This document shows positions 55,724 to 63,048 of a stretch of DNA of 63,048 nt, in pieces. Source of the DNA: an uncultured Alphaproteobacteria bacterium (GTDB lineage Bacteria > Pseudomonadota > Alphaproteobacteria > Parvibaculales > Parvibaculaceae); NCBI GenBank assembly GCA_903889655.1, contig CAISYL010000080.1, positions 1 through 63,048 of the forward strand, written 5' to 3'. Below the pieces are notes generated by a model. That model worked only from the letters and a program-made list of their open reading frames with translations, was not told the origin of the DNA and did no database searches. Every line of letters starts with the position of its first letter. The first letter of the stretch is position 1. Both the position numbers and the translations under genes were made by a program.

Positions 55724-57001
55724 ATGCCGGTGAACAACAAGATCGATCTCGAACTTCGGGCGCGAGCCAAGGCCGTCATCCCCAATGGCATGTATGGCCA
55801 CGAGTCTGTGGGGTTGCTGCCCGACGGCTATCCGCAGTTCTTCGCCAAGGCCGACGGCGCCTATATCTGGGACGTCGACGGCAATCGTTACCTCGATTTC
55901 ATGTGTGCGTATGGGCCCAATCTCCTGGGCTACAAGCACGAAAAGATCAACGCGGCCTATATCGATCAGCTGTCGCGTGGCGATGCGATGACGGGCCCGT
56001 CACCGATGCTCGTCGAGCTTGCCGAAAATTTCGTCGGAATGGTTTCGCATGCCGACTGGGCGATGTTCGCGAAGAACGGCACGGACGTGACCTCGATGGC
56101 AATGGTCATCGCGCGGGCGCATACCGGCAAGAAGAAGATCGTGCTCGCGAAGGGTGCCTATCATGGCGCCGCTCCGTGGTGCACGCCGATCAAGAATGGC
56201 GTCACCGAGGAAGACCGGGCGAACCAGATTTTCTATGACTATAACGATGTCGCGAGCCTCGAGGCCGCGGTGAATGAGGCGGGCGACGATCTCGCGGCGA
56301 TCTTCGGATCGCCCTTCAAGCACGATGCCTTTGTCGACCAGGAAATGCCCAACCCCGCCTATGCGCGCCGTGCCCGCGAACTCTGCGATGCCAAGGGTGC
56401 GCTGCTTGTAGTCGACGATGTGCGGGCGGGGTTCCGCCTGGCGCGCGACTGCAGCTGGTCGCTCGTGGGCGTTCAGCCGGATCTCAGTGCCTGGGGTAAG
56501 CTGATCGCGAACGGTCATCCGATCTCGGCGCTGCTCGGCTCGGAAAAGGCGCGGGAAGCGGCCGGCTCGATCTATGTCACCGGCTCCTATTGGTTCGCCG
56601 GGGCGGCCATGGCGGCGGCCGTCGCAACGCTGAAGGAAATCCGCGAGACTGACTATCTCGAGCACACGGTCAAGCTCGGAACCAAGCTACGCAACGGCCT
56701 CGCCGAACTCGCGGCGGCGAGCGGCTTCGGTCTTCGCCAGACCGGTCCCGTGCAGATGCCGCTCTTTCTGTTCGACGACGATGCCGATTTTCGCAAGGGC
56801 TACTTCTGGAGCGCGGAACTGTTGAAGCACGGCGTCTATGTGCATCCGTGGCACAACATGTTCCTTTGTGCAGCCATGAAGGACGAGGACATCGACCTGG
56901 CGCTGAGGGCGGCTAAGGAAGGTTTCGCGGCCCTGAAGCAGCACCAAGGCGCGCTCGAACGCATCGGCAAGCTCGATGCGCTTCAGGCGGCTCACGTCTG
57001 A
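55724..57001 (+). CDS. Class III PLP aminotransferase (glutamate-1-semialdehyde aminomutase-like)
   Basis: A 425-residue fold-I PLP enzyme. It has DGNRYLDFMCAYGPNLLG near the start, the FAKNGTDVTSMAMVIARAHTG phosphate loop, the cofactor Asp in VVDDVRAGFR (the common Glu is Asp), and the PLP Lys in DLSAWGKLIANGHPISALLG. It moves an amino group or performs a 1,2-aminomutase shift on a small substrate. The ATG at 55724 lies directly on AAGGGAG; the in-frame GTG at 55730 has ideal 6-base spacing and may be the real start. It is divergent from the kinase/aldolase pair and probably removes an amino group from the imported compound. Confidence 0.87.
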   Translation: MPVNNKIDLELRARAKAVIPNGMYGHESVGLLPDGYPQFFAKADGAYIWDVDGNRYLDFMCAYGPNLLGYKHEKINAAYIDQLSRGDAMTGPSPMLVELAENFVGMVSHADWAMFAKNGTDVTSMAMVIARAHTGKKKIVLAKGAYHGAAPWCTPIKNGVTEEDRANQIFYDYNDVASLEAAVNEAGDDLAAIFGSPFKHDAFVDQEMPNPAYARRARELCDAKGALLVVDDVRAGFRLARDCSWSLVGVQPDLSAWGKLIANGHPISALLGSEKAREAAGSIYVTGSYWFAGAAMAAAVATLKEIRETDYLEHTVKLGTKLRNGLAELAAASGFGLRQTGPVQMPLFLFDDDADFRKGYFWSAELLKHGVYVHPWHNMFLCAAMKDEDIDLALRAAKEGFAALKQHQGALERIGKLDALQAAHV

Positions 57002-57002
57002 A

Positions 57003-57020
57003 GCTGAAGTATCCTTCAGC
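57003..57020. terminator. Hairpin between the convergent aminotransferase and ssuB genes
   Basis: A perfect 7-bp stem GCTGAAG/CTTCAGC with a TATC loop spans the few bases between the two stops. The U-run is poor, so termination is plausible but weak. Confidence 0.45.
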
Positions 57021-57774
57021 CGGTTTCTCCGAGAGATAATAGCACCTCGGCTTTCAGCCGGCTGAAGGCAACGTCCGTGCGATCGCGCGGGCGCGGCAGG
57101 TCGACGTCCACCGTCTTGCGGATGCGGCCGGGGCGGGGCGCCATGACGACGACGCGATCTCCGAGATAAAGCGCTTCGTCGACGTCATGCGTCACCAGCA
57201 CCATGGTAATGCCTTCGGCTTGCCAGATATGCTGCAGTTCTTCCTGCATGTGAGCGCGGGTCAGTGCATCCAATGCGCCGAAAGGCTCGTCCAGCAGCAG
57301 CAAGGCGGGACGGTTGACGAGACCGCGGGCGATGGCGGCGCGTTGCGCCATGCCGCCCGAGAGCTGTCTGGGAAATGCCTTTTCGAAACCATTGAGGCCG
57401 ACGAGAGAAATATGCCCGGCGATGCTGGCGCGTTTCTCCTCGACACTCAGCTGTGAGTTTTCAAGCGCCAGCGCGATGTTTTCCTCGACGGTCAGCCAGG
57501 GGAATAGCCTGTGCTCCTGAAAGATGAGGCCGCGCGCCAGGCTGGTGCCGGAGATGCGCTTGCTGCCCAGCAGAATTTCTCCGCCATAGTCGCTATCGAG
57601 GCCGGAGATGAGGCGGAGCAGGGTGGACTTGCCGCAACCGCTCGGGCCGAGCAGCGACAGGAATTCGCCCGGTTCGACGGTAAGGCTCAGATCGTCGATC
57701 GCCGCGAAGGCGTCGCCGGCCACCTGGAAGCGCTTGTTGATGTGGCGAATGTCGAGCGTGCCAAGTTCCGTCAT
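57016..57774 (-). CDS. ssuB: Sulfonate/taurine ABC transporter ATPase
   Basis: A 252-residue ABC ATPase with all motifs intact: Walker A GPSGCGKST, Q-loop IFQEHRLFPW, signature LSGGMAQR, Walker B LLLLDEPFGALD and H-loop THDVDEAL. It matches the SsuB/TauB class (EHRLFPWLTVEENIALAL). It powers the two permeases encoded upstream. ATG 57774 is 13 bases after the permease stop; the longer frame is rejected because it lies over the permease gene. It is the last gene of the ssuA-permease-permease-ssuB operon. Confidence 0.92.
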   Translation of the reverse strand: MTELGTLDIRHINKRFQVAGDAFAAIDDLSLTVEPGEFLSLLGPSGCGKSTLLRLISGLDSDYGGEILLGSKRISGTSLARGLIFQEHRLFPWLTVEENIALALENSQLSVEEKRASIAGHISLVGLNGFEKAFPRQLSGGMAQRAAIARGLVNRPALLLLDEPFGALDALTRAHMQEELQHIWQAEGITMVLVTHDVDEALYLGDRVVVMAPRPGRIRKTVDVDLPRPRDRTDVAFSRLKAEVLLSLGETG

Positions 57775-57787
57775 GTTCCGGTTCCGA

Positions 57788-58552
57788 TCAATTCGTGTCC
57801 TGCCAGCGCAGCACATAGGCCTGCATGCGATTGGCGATAGTGTTGAAAAGAAAGCCCACGCCGCCGATGACACCCATACCGAGCAGCACAAGCTCCATGC
57901 GGAATTGCTCGCGGCCCTCCATGATGGCGCTGCCGATGCCGGGTGCGACGGCGAAGAGATATTCTGCGCCGATGGTAGCGAGCCAGGCATAGATCAGCGC
58001 GAGGCGGAGACCGGTGGCGATCGACGGGGCGGCGGAGGGCAGGATCACTCTGCGGAGCGTCTGAAGACGCGTGAGTTTCAGGATGCGGGCGACTTCGAGA
58101 TAGCGCGCATCGACGCTTCGCACGCCCTGATAGGTGTTGAGCATCACGGGCAGGAAGACCGCGAGGCCGATGAAGGCGATCTTGGCCGGCTCGTCATTGC
58201 CAAGCCAGATCGACATCAATGGAATCCACGTGAAGAGCGCGATGTGCTTCAAGCCGTTGAGAAGGGGGCTCAGCAAGTCGTCGAGCAGGCGGATTGTACC
58301 GAGGCCTGCACCCAGAACGAGGCCTACAAAGCCGCCGCCAAGGAGGCCGAGGACGTCGCGCCTGAGACTTGCACCGAGCGCAGTGAGAAGCGATCCATCG
58401 CGAAACTGCTCACGCGCCGTCGCCACCACCGCTTCGGGCGAGGCCCAGATGCGCGTGTCGAGCAGGCCATGACGGATGGAGAGGTCCCAGGCGATGAGCA
58501 GCAGCAGCGGGAAGACGAGGCCCGAGCCGAGAATTTTTTCGAGCCTGCTCAT
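57788..58552 (-). CDS. ssuC: Sulfonate ABC transporter permease (SsuC type)
   Basis: A 254-residue inner-membrane permease of about six helices. The cytoplasmic EAA-loop is YLEVARILKLTRLQTLRRVILPSAAPSI, and the C-terminal segment carries AYAWLATIGAEYLF-like features of the TauC/SsuC family. It overlaps the first permease by 4 bases (ATGA). Two different permeases in one operon suggest a heterodimeric channel, whereas E. coli SsuC is a homodimer. Confidence 0.9.
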   Translation of the reverse strand: MSRLEKILGSGLVFPLLLLIAWDLSIRHGLLDTRIWASPEAVVATAREQFRDGSLLTALGASLRRDVLGLLGGGFVGLVLGAGLGTIRLLDDLLSPLLNGLKHIALFTWIPLMSIWLGNDEPAKIAFIGLAVFLPVMLNTYQGVRSVDARYLEVARILKLTRLQTLRRVILPSAAPSIATGLRLALIYAWLATIGAEYLFAVAPGIGSAIMEGREQFRMELVLLGMGVIGGVGFLFNTIANRMQAYVLRWQDTN

Positions 58553-59469
58553 GTGGCTCCTCCATAACGCCGCGCCAGCGTCGTTTCGGCTTGTGCGAGC
58601 AACTTGTCGAGCGTGAAGCCGATGATGCCGATGACGATCATGGTGGCGATCATCACGTCGAGCTGAAAGAGTTGCCGTGCCATGACCATCTGGTAGCCAA
58701 CACCTTCCGTCGAGGCGAGGAGTTCGACCACGACGAGCGATTGCCAGGCATGCGTGAGGCCGTAGCGCAGACCGGTGAAGATCGGGAGCAGGGCGCCGGG
58801 CAGCATGATCCGGCGTAATGTCTGGAGCTTGCCGAATTTGTAGATCCGGCCAAGTTCGAGATAGGCCTTCGGGATGTTGCGGAAGCCATCAAGCGTATTC
58901 AGCATCGTCGGGATCAACGCCGCTTCCGCGATGATGACGATCTTCAAGGCTTCGCCGATCCCGAAGAGGATCATCAGGAAGGGTATCCAGGCGAGAACGG
59001 GTATCTGTGCAACCGCGAGGAAGGTCGGTCGCAGAAAGCGCTCGACACGCGGCGAGAGCCCCATCGCTGCGCCAAGCACGAGACCGATGAGCGCGCCGGC
59101 CGCGAAGCCGGACGCCACGCGCCTGACGCTGATCGTCAGGTTGGCTGCAAGGTCGCCGGACGCGACCATCGATGCGAGGGCGCTGTAGACGGTTTCGGGC
59201 GATGGCAGGATGAGCTGCGGGACAAGGCCGGCACGGGACGCGATATCCCAAAAGAAGAGCAACAGGATCGGGGAGAGCGATCCGAGGCATAGGCGCCGAT
59301 AGGGAAAGGCACCGCGGACGGCGATCGCCTTTTGCCGCTGCCGGACCTGCAGCGTGGCTTCGCCCGCGATCGGTGCGACAGGCAGTTTGATAAGCGTGGC
59401 CGTTTTGCCGGAAGGCGCGGGAATAAGGCGCCGGCGAAGCGGCGCAAGATTTGTGTTCGACGCTCTCAT
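58549..59469 (-). CDS. ssuC: Sulfonate ABC transporter permease (SsuC type, long N-terminus)
   Basis: A 306-residue permease with an N-terminal hydrophilic extension of about 60 residues before the first helix (LGSLSPILLLFFWDIAS). The EAA-loop is YLELGRIYKFGKLQTLRRIMLPGALLPI, followed by AWQSLVVVELLAS. It is clearly homologous to the downstream permease but diverged from it. It overlaps both the substrate-binding-protein gene and the second permease gene by 4 bases, so the three are translationally coupled. Confidence 0.9.
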   Translation of the reverse strand: MRASNTNLAPLRRRLIPAPSGKTATLIKLPVAPIAGEATLQVRQRQKAIAVRGAFPYRRLCLGSLSPILLLFFWDIASRAGLVPQLILPSPETVYSALASMVASGDLAANLTISVRRVASGFAAGALIGLVLGAAMGLSPRVERFLRPTFLAVAQIPVLAWIPFLMILFGIGEALKIVIIAEAALIPTMLNTLDGFRNIPKAYLELGRIYKFGKLQTLRRIMLPGALLPIFTGLRYGLTHAWQSLVVVELLASTEGVGYQMVMARQLFQLDVMIATMIVIGIIGFTLDKLLAQAETTLARRYGGAT

Positions 59470-60545
59470 TGCGTGACCACCGGCTTGCCGTCCTTGTCGA
59501 ATTCCGGCCAGTAACGTTCGAGGCCAAGCGACTGCAGGGCGAGTTTCAGCGGCTCGCGGTCGATCCAGCCATTCATGTCGACGGGGGAGCGGATCAGGTT
59601 GAAACGCAGAGAGTTTGCCGCGGAGCGCTCATATTGCGCGGTGATGAAGTCGTCGAATAGAGGGCTGTTCAGGATCTTCGGGTCTTCGCCGGCCTGCGCC
59701 TCCTTGAAGAGCGCCGCCGGTACGCCGACCTTGGCCCAGATGTCATAGAGCGCGGGCTGGTTCGCCGGTTCGGAGGCCCAATGCGCTTCACCGACCAACA
59801 CCTTGACGACGCGATTGACGATCGCCGGATGCGCCTTCGCAAAATCGTCGGTCACGAGAAAGGCAGCCTGCGAGGACAGCTTCGGGTCCTGGCCTTTGGT
59901 CGTATAGAGGTATTTGATGAGGCCCTTGTCGCGCGCGCCGAACGAGTAATAAGACGTGAACGACGCATCGACCTGATGCGCGGCGAGCGCGGAGAGGCTC
60001 GTCGCTGCGTCGAGGTTGACGACCTTGAGGTCGCGGTATGAGAGGCCGACGGTCGACAGGATGTTCGCGGCGGTAAGCTGGAAAAGTGTGCCGTTGAAGT
60101 TCGAGACCGTGCGGCCCTTGAGATCGGCAAGACTCTTCAGCGTCGAGTCCGACGGGATCGCGATATAGGTCGGGAAGCGCGTACCGGCCGCGAGAAGAAG
60201 CCGCGTTTTGAGCCCGAGAGAGCGGCCGACGATTTCGGGCAGGTCGCCTTGCCATGCGAAATCGAGCTGGCCGCTGGCAAGCGCTTCATTGACCGCCGGG
60301 CCCGCGCCGGCGAAGAAGTGCCATTCGATCTTTGTACCGTCTGCGGCAAATTCCTTCTCCAGCAATCCCTTCACATGCACGCCGGATATGTAATTACCGG
60401 CCGAATAGGGACGCCCTCCGACGCCGGCCATGGCGACCCCGATGCGGATGACGTCAGGCTTGTCTCCGGCCTGTGAGGTCAGGGGACCGGCGAAAATGCT
60501 CGCCGAGAGGACGAGTAAAAATCCGAAAATACGCCGAACCGGCAT
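59466..60545 (-). CDS. ssuA: Sulfonate ABC transporter substrate-binding protein
   Basis: A 359-residue periplasmic binding protein. The signal peptide ends near LTSQA-GD. It has an IRIGVAMAGVGGRPYSAGN binding strand, LDFAWQGDLPEIVGRSLG, and the DLKGRTVSNFNGT domain typical of SsuA/TauA/NrtA-like proteins. It should capture aliphatic sulfonates or sulfate esters for the downstream permeases. ATG 60545 is preferred because AAAGGA is 5 bases upstream; an in-frame ATG at 60551 overlaps that site. It is divergent from tauD, sharing a 172-base regulatory region. Confidence 0.88.
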   Translation of the reverse strand: MPVRRIFGFLLVLSASIFAGPLTSQAGDKPDVIRIGVAMAGVGGRPYSAGNYISGVHVKGLLEKEFAADGTKIEWHFFAGAGPAVNEALASGQLDFAWQGDLPEIVGRSLGLKTRLLLAAGTRFPTYIAIPSDSTLKSLADLKGRTVSNFNGTLFQLTAANILSTVGLSYRDLKVVNLDAATSLSALAAHQVDASFTSYYSFGARDKGLIKYLYTTKGQDPKLSSQAAFLVTDDFAKAHPAIVNRVVKVLVGEAHWASEPANQPALYDIWAKVGVPAALFKEAQAGEDPKILNSPLFDDFITAQYERSAANSLRFNLIRSPVDMNGWIDREPLKLALQSLGLERYWPEFDKDGKPVVTQ

Positions 60546-60594
60546 GGGCATCCTTTCCGCATTTGGCGCCGACCCGGCTCCGCAAACCACATCT

Positions 60595-60624
60595 GCACAA
60601 CGTGAAAGAAGAAAGTCGTTGTGC
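60595..60624. promoter_or_regulatory. Inverted repeat in the ssuA/tauD divergent promoter
   Basis: GCACAACG-N14-CGTTGTGC is a perfect 8-bp inverted repeat, and a third CGTTGTG half-site follows at 60628-60634, next to a TATATAAG element. The arrangement resembles a LysR-like multi-site operator, but no regulator gene is adjacent. Confidence 0.45.
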
Positions 60625-60645
60625 TTTCGTTGTGTTTATATAAGT

Positions 60646-60660
60646 CTATTAAACAGATAG
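60646..60660. promoter_or_regulatory. Palindromic regulatory site upstream of tauD (copy 2)
   Basis: CTATTAAACAGATAG differs in one base from the 15-mer in front of ssuD at 42241-42255. It is centred about 65 bases before the tauD start, a position similar to that at ssuD. It probably links these loci to one regulator. Confidence 0.55.
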
Positions 60661-60717
60661 GATCAAGGTAGATTCTTCGCCAATTTTCAAATCGCAATCG
60701 CGCGAAAAGGAGGCTTC

Positions 60718-61641
60718 ATGACGGCAAATGACAATCAGACCCTCGCGGCACTCGGTTTTGAAGTGGTCCCGGTGGCGGGACGTATCGGCGCCGAAGTACG
60801 GGGCATCAAGCTTTCGGGCACGCTCGATGCGCGGGCGCTTGGCGCGTTACGCGAGACGCTGAACCGGTACAAGGTGCTTTTCTTCCGCGGACAGACGCAT
60901 CTCGACGACGTCACGCAAGAGGCGTTTGCGACGGCGCTGGGCAAGCCGCTCGCGCATCCGACGGTGCCGGTCAAGCAGGGCAGTTCATGGCTCCTCGAAC
61001 TCGACTCGCAATATGGCGGACGGGCGAATTCCTGGCATACCGACATCACCTTCCTCGACGCCTATCCCTGGGCATCCATCCTGCGCGCGGTGGTCGTTCC
61101 AGCGGCCGGCGGGGACACCGTCTGGGCGAATACGGCGGCGGCCTATCAGGAGCTTTCGCCCGAACTCAAGTCGCTGGCCGACAATCTCTGGGCGCTGCAC
61201 ACCAATGATTACGATTACGCCGCGGTGCGCCGGGATATCACCGACGAACAGATCAAGCGGCACAAGGAAGTCTTCGCTTCGACCGTCTATGAGACCGAGC
61301 ACCCGCTGGTACATGTCCACCCGGAAACCGGTGAGCGGCATCTTCTGACCGGGCATTTCCTGAAGCGGATTCTCGGTGTTTCATCTGCGGATTCGGCGCG
61401 TCTCTTTTCCGTCTTCCAGGATCATGTGACCCGGCTCGAAAACACGGTGCGCTGGCGCTGGGCGGTCGGCGACGTTGCCATCTGGGACAATCGCGCCACG
61501 CAACATTACGCAGTCAACGATTATGGCGACGAGCACCGCGTCATGCGCCGCGTCACGCTGGCGGGCGAAGTACCCGTCGGCGTCGACGGGCGGCGCAGCC
61601 GGACGGTGAAGCCGGCTCCGGTCAGCATCGCGGCGGAATGA
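60718..61641 (+). CDS. TauD/TfdA-family 2-oxoglutarate dioxygenase (sulfonate or alkylsulfate cleaving)
   Basis: A 307-residue Fe(II)/2-oxoglutarate dioxygenase. The metal triad is His107 and Asp109 in SWHTDITF plus His263 in RATQHYAVNDYG, with the oxoglutarate-binding Arg near 274-278. It has the length and HPLVHVHPETGERHLL segment of TauD and AtsK enzymes, which oxidise taurine or alkyl sulfates to release sulfite or sulfate. AAAAGGAGGC gives a strong ribosome-binding site. Divergence from the sulfonate importer and the shared palindrome with ssuD support a sulfur-scavenging role. Taurine versus alkylsulfate cannot be decided here. Confidence 0.9.
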   Translation: MTANDNQTLAALGFEVVPVAGRIGAEVRGIKLSGTLDARALGALRETLNRYKVLFFRGQTHLDDVTQEAFATALGKPLAHPTVPVKQGSSWLLELDSQYGGRANSWHTDITFLDAYPWASILRAVVVPAAGGDTVWANTAAAYQELSPELKSLADNLWALHTNDYDYAAVRRDITDEQIKRHKEVFASTVYETEHPLVHVHPETGERHLLTGHFLKRILGVSSADSARLFSVFQDHVTRLENTVRWRWAVGDVAIWDNRATQHYAVNDYGDEHRVMRRVTLAGEVPVGVDGRRSRTVKPAPVSIAAE

Positions 61642-61659
61642 CGCGCCGATTGCCAGATG

Positions 61660-61685
61660 CGGGCGCGCCTTGCGTGGCGCGCCCG
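61660..61685 (+). terminator. Terminator-like hairpin after tauD
   Basis: A 10-bp stem (CGGGCGCGCC with its complement) with a TTGCGT loop lies 18 bases after the tauD stop. It is followed by TTCTATT instead of a pure T-run. Confidence 0.6.
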
Positions 61686-61690
61686 TTCTA

Positions 61691-61728
61691 TTCCCGGCCA
61701 ATCGGCCTGTTCCCGGCCCATCAGGCCT
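61691..61728. repeat. Two tandem 19-base imperfect repeats with GGCC palindromes
   Basis: Copies at 61691-61709 and 61710-61728 begin TTCCCGGCC and differ at about three positions. Each carries a GGCC-N4-GGCC dyad. They lie between the tauD terminator and the helicase gene; function is unknown. Confidence 0.4.
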
Positions 61729-61830
61729 TGCTTCCTGCCGATTAGCGCGCGCGTTTATCGCCGACGCGTGCTATGACCCGCCTTTCCCCGAGGAACAGGC
61801 CCGGACGCGCGCGGCAAGGCCGCCCGCCGG

Positions 61831-63048
61831 ATGCAGCAGGATTTGGTCCCAGACGTGGCTTTTTTACCGACAAGTCGTCCGCTCGCCCGCGCGTTGGCTG
61901 AGCGTTCCTATAATGATCCGACACCTGTCCAGACGGCAGTGCTGGAGCCGGAAGCGGCCGAGCGCGACCTTCTGGTCTCCGCGCAGACGGGGTCCGGCAA
62001 GACGGTGGCCTATGGCCTCGCGCTCGGATCGACGCTTCTCGGCGATGCCGAACGGCTCGACGAGCCGGAAGATCCGCTGGCGCTGATCGTCGCGCCGACG
62101 CGCGAACTGGCGCTCCAGGTTCATCGCGAATTGCAATGGCTCTACGCGTTCGCCAATGCGCGCGTCGTCGCCTGTGTGGGCGGTATGGACCCGCGCAGTG
62201 AGGCCCGCCAGCTTGCGCAGGGCGCGCATATCGTGGTCGGCACGCCGGGCCGCCTGCGCGACCATCTGGAGCGCGGCCGGCTGAAAATCGGTGCGCTCAA
62301 GGCTGTCGTTCTCGACGAGGCCGACGAGATGCTCGATCTCGGATTTCGCGAGGATCTCGAATTCATTCTCGACGCGACACCCAAAGAGCGCCGGACGCTC
62401 CTTTTCTCGGCGACGCTGCCGAAGGAGATCGTGACGCTCGCGCGGCAATATCAGCGCGATGCGTTTCGCATTCAGGCGGCGGGCGGAGAGCGCGGCCATG
62501 CGGATATCACCTATCGCGCGATCCGGGTTGCGGCGAACGAAGTCGAACACACGGTCGTCAACGTATTACGCTTCGCGGAGGCACCGACGGCGATCGTCTT
62601 CTGCAATACGCGTGAGGCCGTCAGGCATCTGCAGGCGATCCTGCTCGAGCGTGGCTTTTCGGTCGTCGCGCTTTCAGGCGAATTGAGCCAGGGCGAGCGC
62701 AATCATGCTTTGCAGGCCTTGCGTGATGGACGCGCGCGGGTCTGTGTCGCGACCGACGTCGCGGCGCGAGGCATCGACCTTCCGAGCCTCGGCCTCGTCA
62801 TTCATGCCGATCTGCCGCACGATGCGGAAGTGCTGCAGCACAGGAGCGGGCGCACCGGTCGCGCCGGTCGCAAGGGCGTCAGCGTAATGCTGGTTCCGCA
62901 ATCGAAGCGCCGCAAGGCGGAGCAGTTGCTCAACACGGCGCGCATCAAGGCGGAATGGGTGGCGCCGCCGTCGCTCGAAGACATCAAGAGACTCGATCAG
63001 GAACGCTTGCTCGAAAGTTCGATCTTCGCCGAGGAAGCTGCCGAAGAC
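61831..63048 (+). CDS. DEAD-box RNA helicase (3' partial)
   Basis: The frame from ATG 61831 stays open to the window end, giving 406 residues. Motifs in order: the Q-motif region YNDPTPVQTAVLEP, motif I SAQTGSGKT, Ia APTRELALQ, Ib TPGRLRDHL, motif II DEAD, III FSATLP, IV IVFCNTREAVRHL, V ATDVAARGIDLPSL and VI HRSGRTGRAGR. It unwinds RNA duplexes in the cytoplasm. The ribosome-binding site is weak; TTG 61843 and GTG 61855 are alternatives. The C-terminal tail after KRLDQERLLESSIFAEEAAED is missing, so any RNA-binding extension (DbpA-like or other) cannot be judged. Confidence 0.9.
   Translation, partial: MQQDLVPDVAFLPTSRPLARALAERSYNDPTPVQTAVLEPEAAERDLLVSAQTGSGKTVAYGLALGSTLLGDAERLDEPEDPLALIVAPTRELALQVHRELQWLYAFANARVVACVGGMDPRSEARQLAQGAHIVVGTPGRLRDHLERGRLKIGALKAVVLDEADEMLDLGFREDLEFILDATPKERRTLLFSATLPKEIVTLARQYQRDAFRIQAAGGERGHADITYRAIRVAANEVEHTVVNVLRFAEAPTAIVFCNTREAVRHLQAILLERGFSVVALSGELSQGERNHALQALRDGRARVCVATDVAARGIDLPSLGLVIHADLPHDAEVLQHRSGRTGRAGRKGVSVMLVPQSKRRKAEQLLNTARIKAEWVAPPSLEDIKRLDQERLLESSIFAEEAAED

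Overview
The window is about 63 kb of dense, GC-rich bacterial DNA. It reads as an alphaproteobacterial chromosome. Supporting this are a homospermidine synthase, FixK/FNR-type boxes in front of energy-stress genes, NodT-type outer-membrane efflux, TonB-dependent uptake, and a dispersed hairpin repeat (5003-5049) of a type common in Rhizobiales-like genomes. I cannot name the genus. I see no tRNA, rRNA, CRISPR array, transposase or phage gene. About 49 protein genes are supported, the first and last cut by the window edges. No gene-free stretch exceeds 300 bases.

Layout. 1-6118: a plus-strand catabolic cluster (three SDR oxidoreductases, 2-hydroxychromene-2-carboxylate isomerase-like protein, gentisate dioxygenase-like bicupin, HSL-type esterase, APH-like kinase), probably for an aromatic or alicyclic substrate. 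6306-14541: alpha-2-macroglobulin plus penicillin-binding protein 1C, a periplasmic defence/repair pair. 14538-23128: a complete non-phosphorylating L-fucose pathway (mutarotase, dehydrogenase, lactonase, dehydratase, 2-keto-3-deoxy-fuconate dehydrogenase, diketo-acid hydrolase) with a GH29 fucosidase, an IclR regulator and a second enolase-superfamily enzyme. 23242-27915: a MarR/TolC/EmrA/EmrB-type efflux operon. 27919-32079: acyl-CoA dehydrogenase FadE and an acetyl-CoA hydrolase/CoA-transferase.

32228-45612: an energy-stress region. It holds an MBL-fold beta-CASP hydrolase with a PfkB kinase, then an operon of PEP synthase, an ABC protein with a degenerate ATPase domain, a GH1 glucosidase and a PAS protein, then alcohol dehydrogenase, FtsH and DUF3775. 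The PEP synthase and alcohol dehydrogenase genes each have a 9/10 FNR/FixK box upstream. An alkanesulfonate monooxygenase (SsuD) sits inside this region.

45811-49603: homospermidine synthase, a phytanoyl-CoA dioxygenase-family enzyme and a thiolase. 49680-57001: TonB receptor, MFS transporter, TetR regulator, class II aldolase and sugar kinase, with a divergent class III aminotransferase. This looks like an uptake and breakdown module for an unidentified amino- or deoxy-sugar-like compound. 57016-61641: a sulfonate ABC importer with two permeases, divergent from a TauD-family dioxygenase. A 15-base palindrome in front of tauD recurs, with one change, in front of ssuD 18 kb away, so these genes probably form one sulfur regulon. 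The window ends in a DEAD-box RNA helicase.
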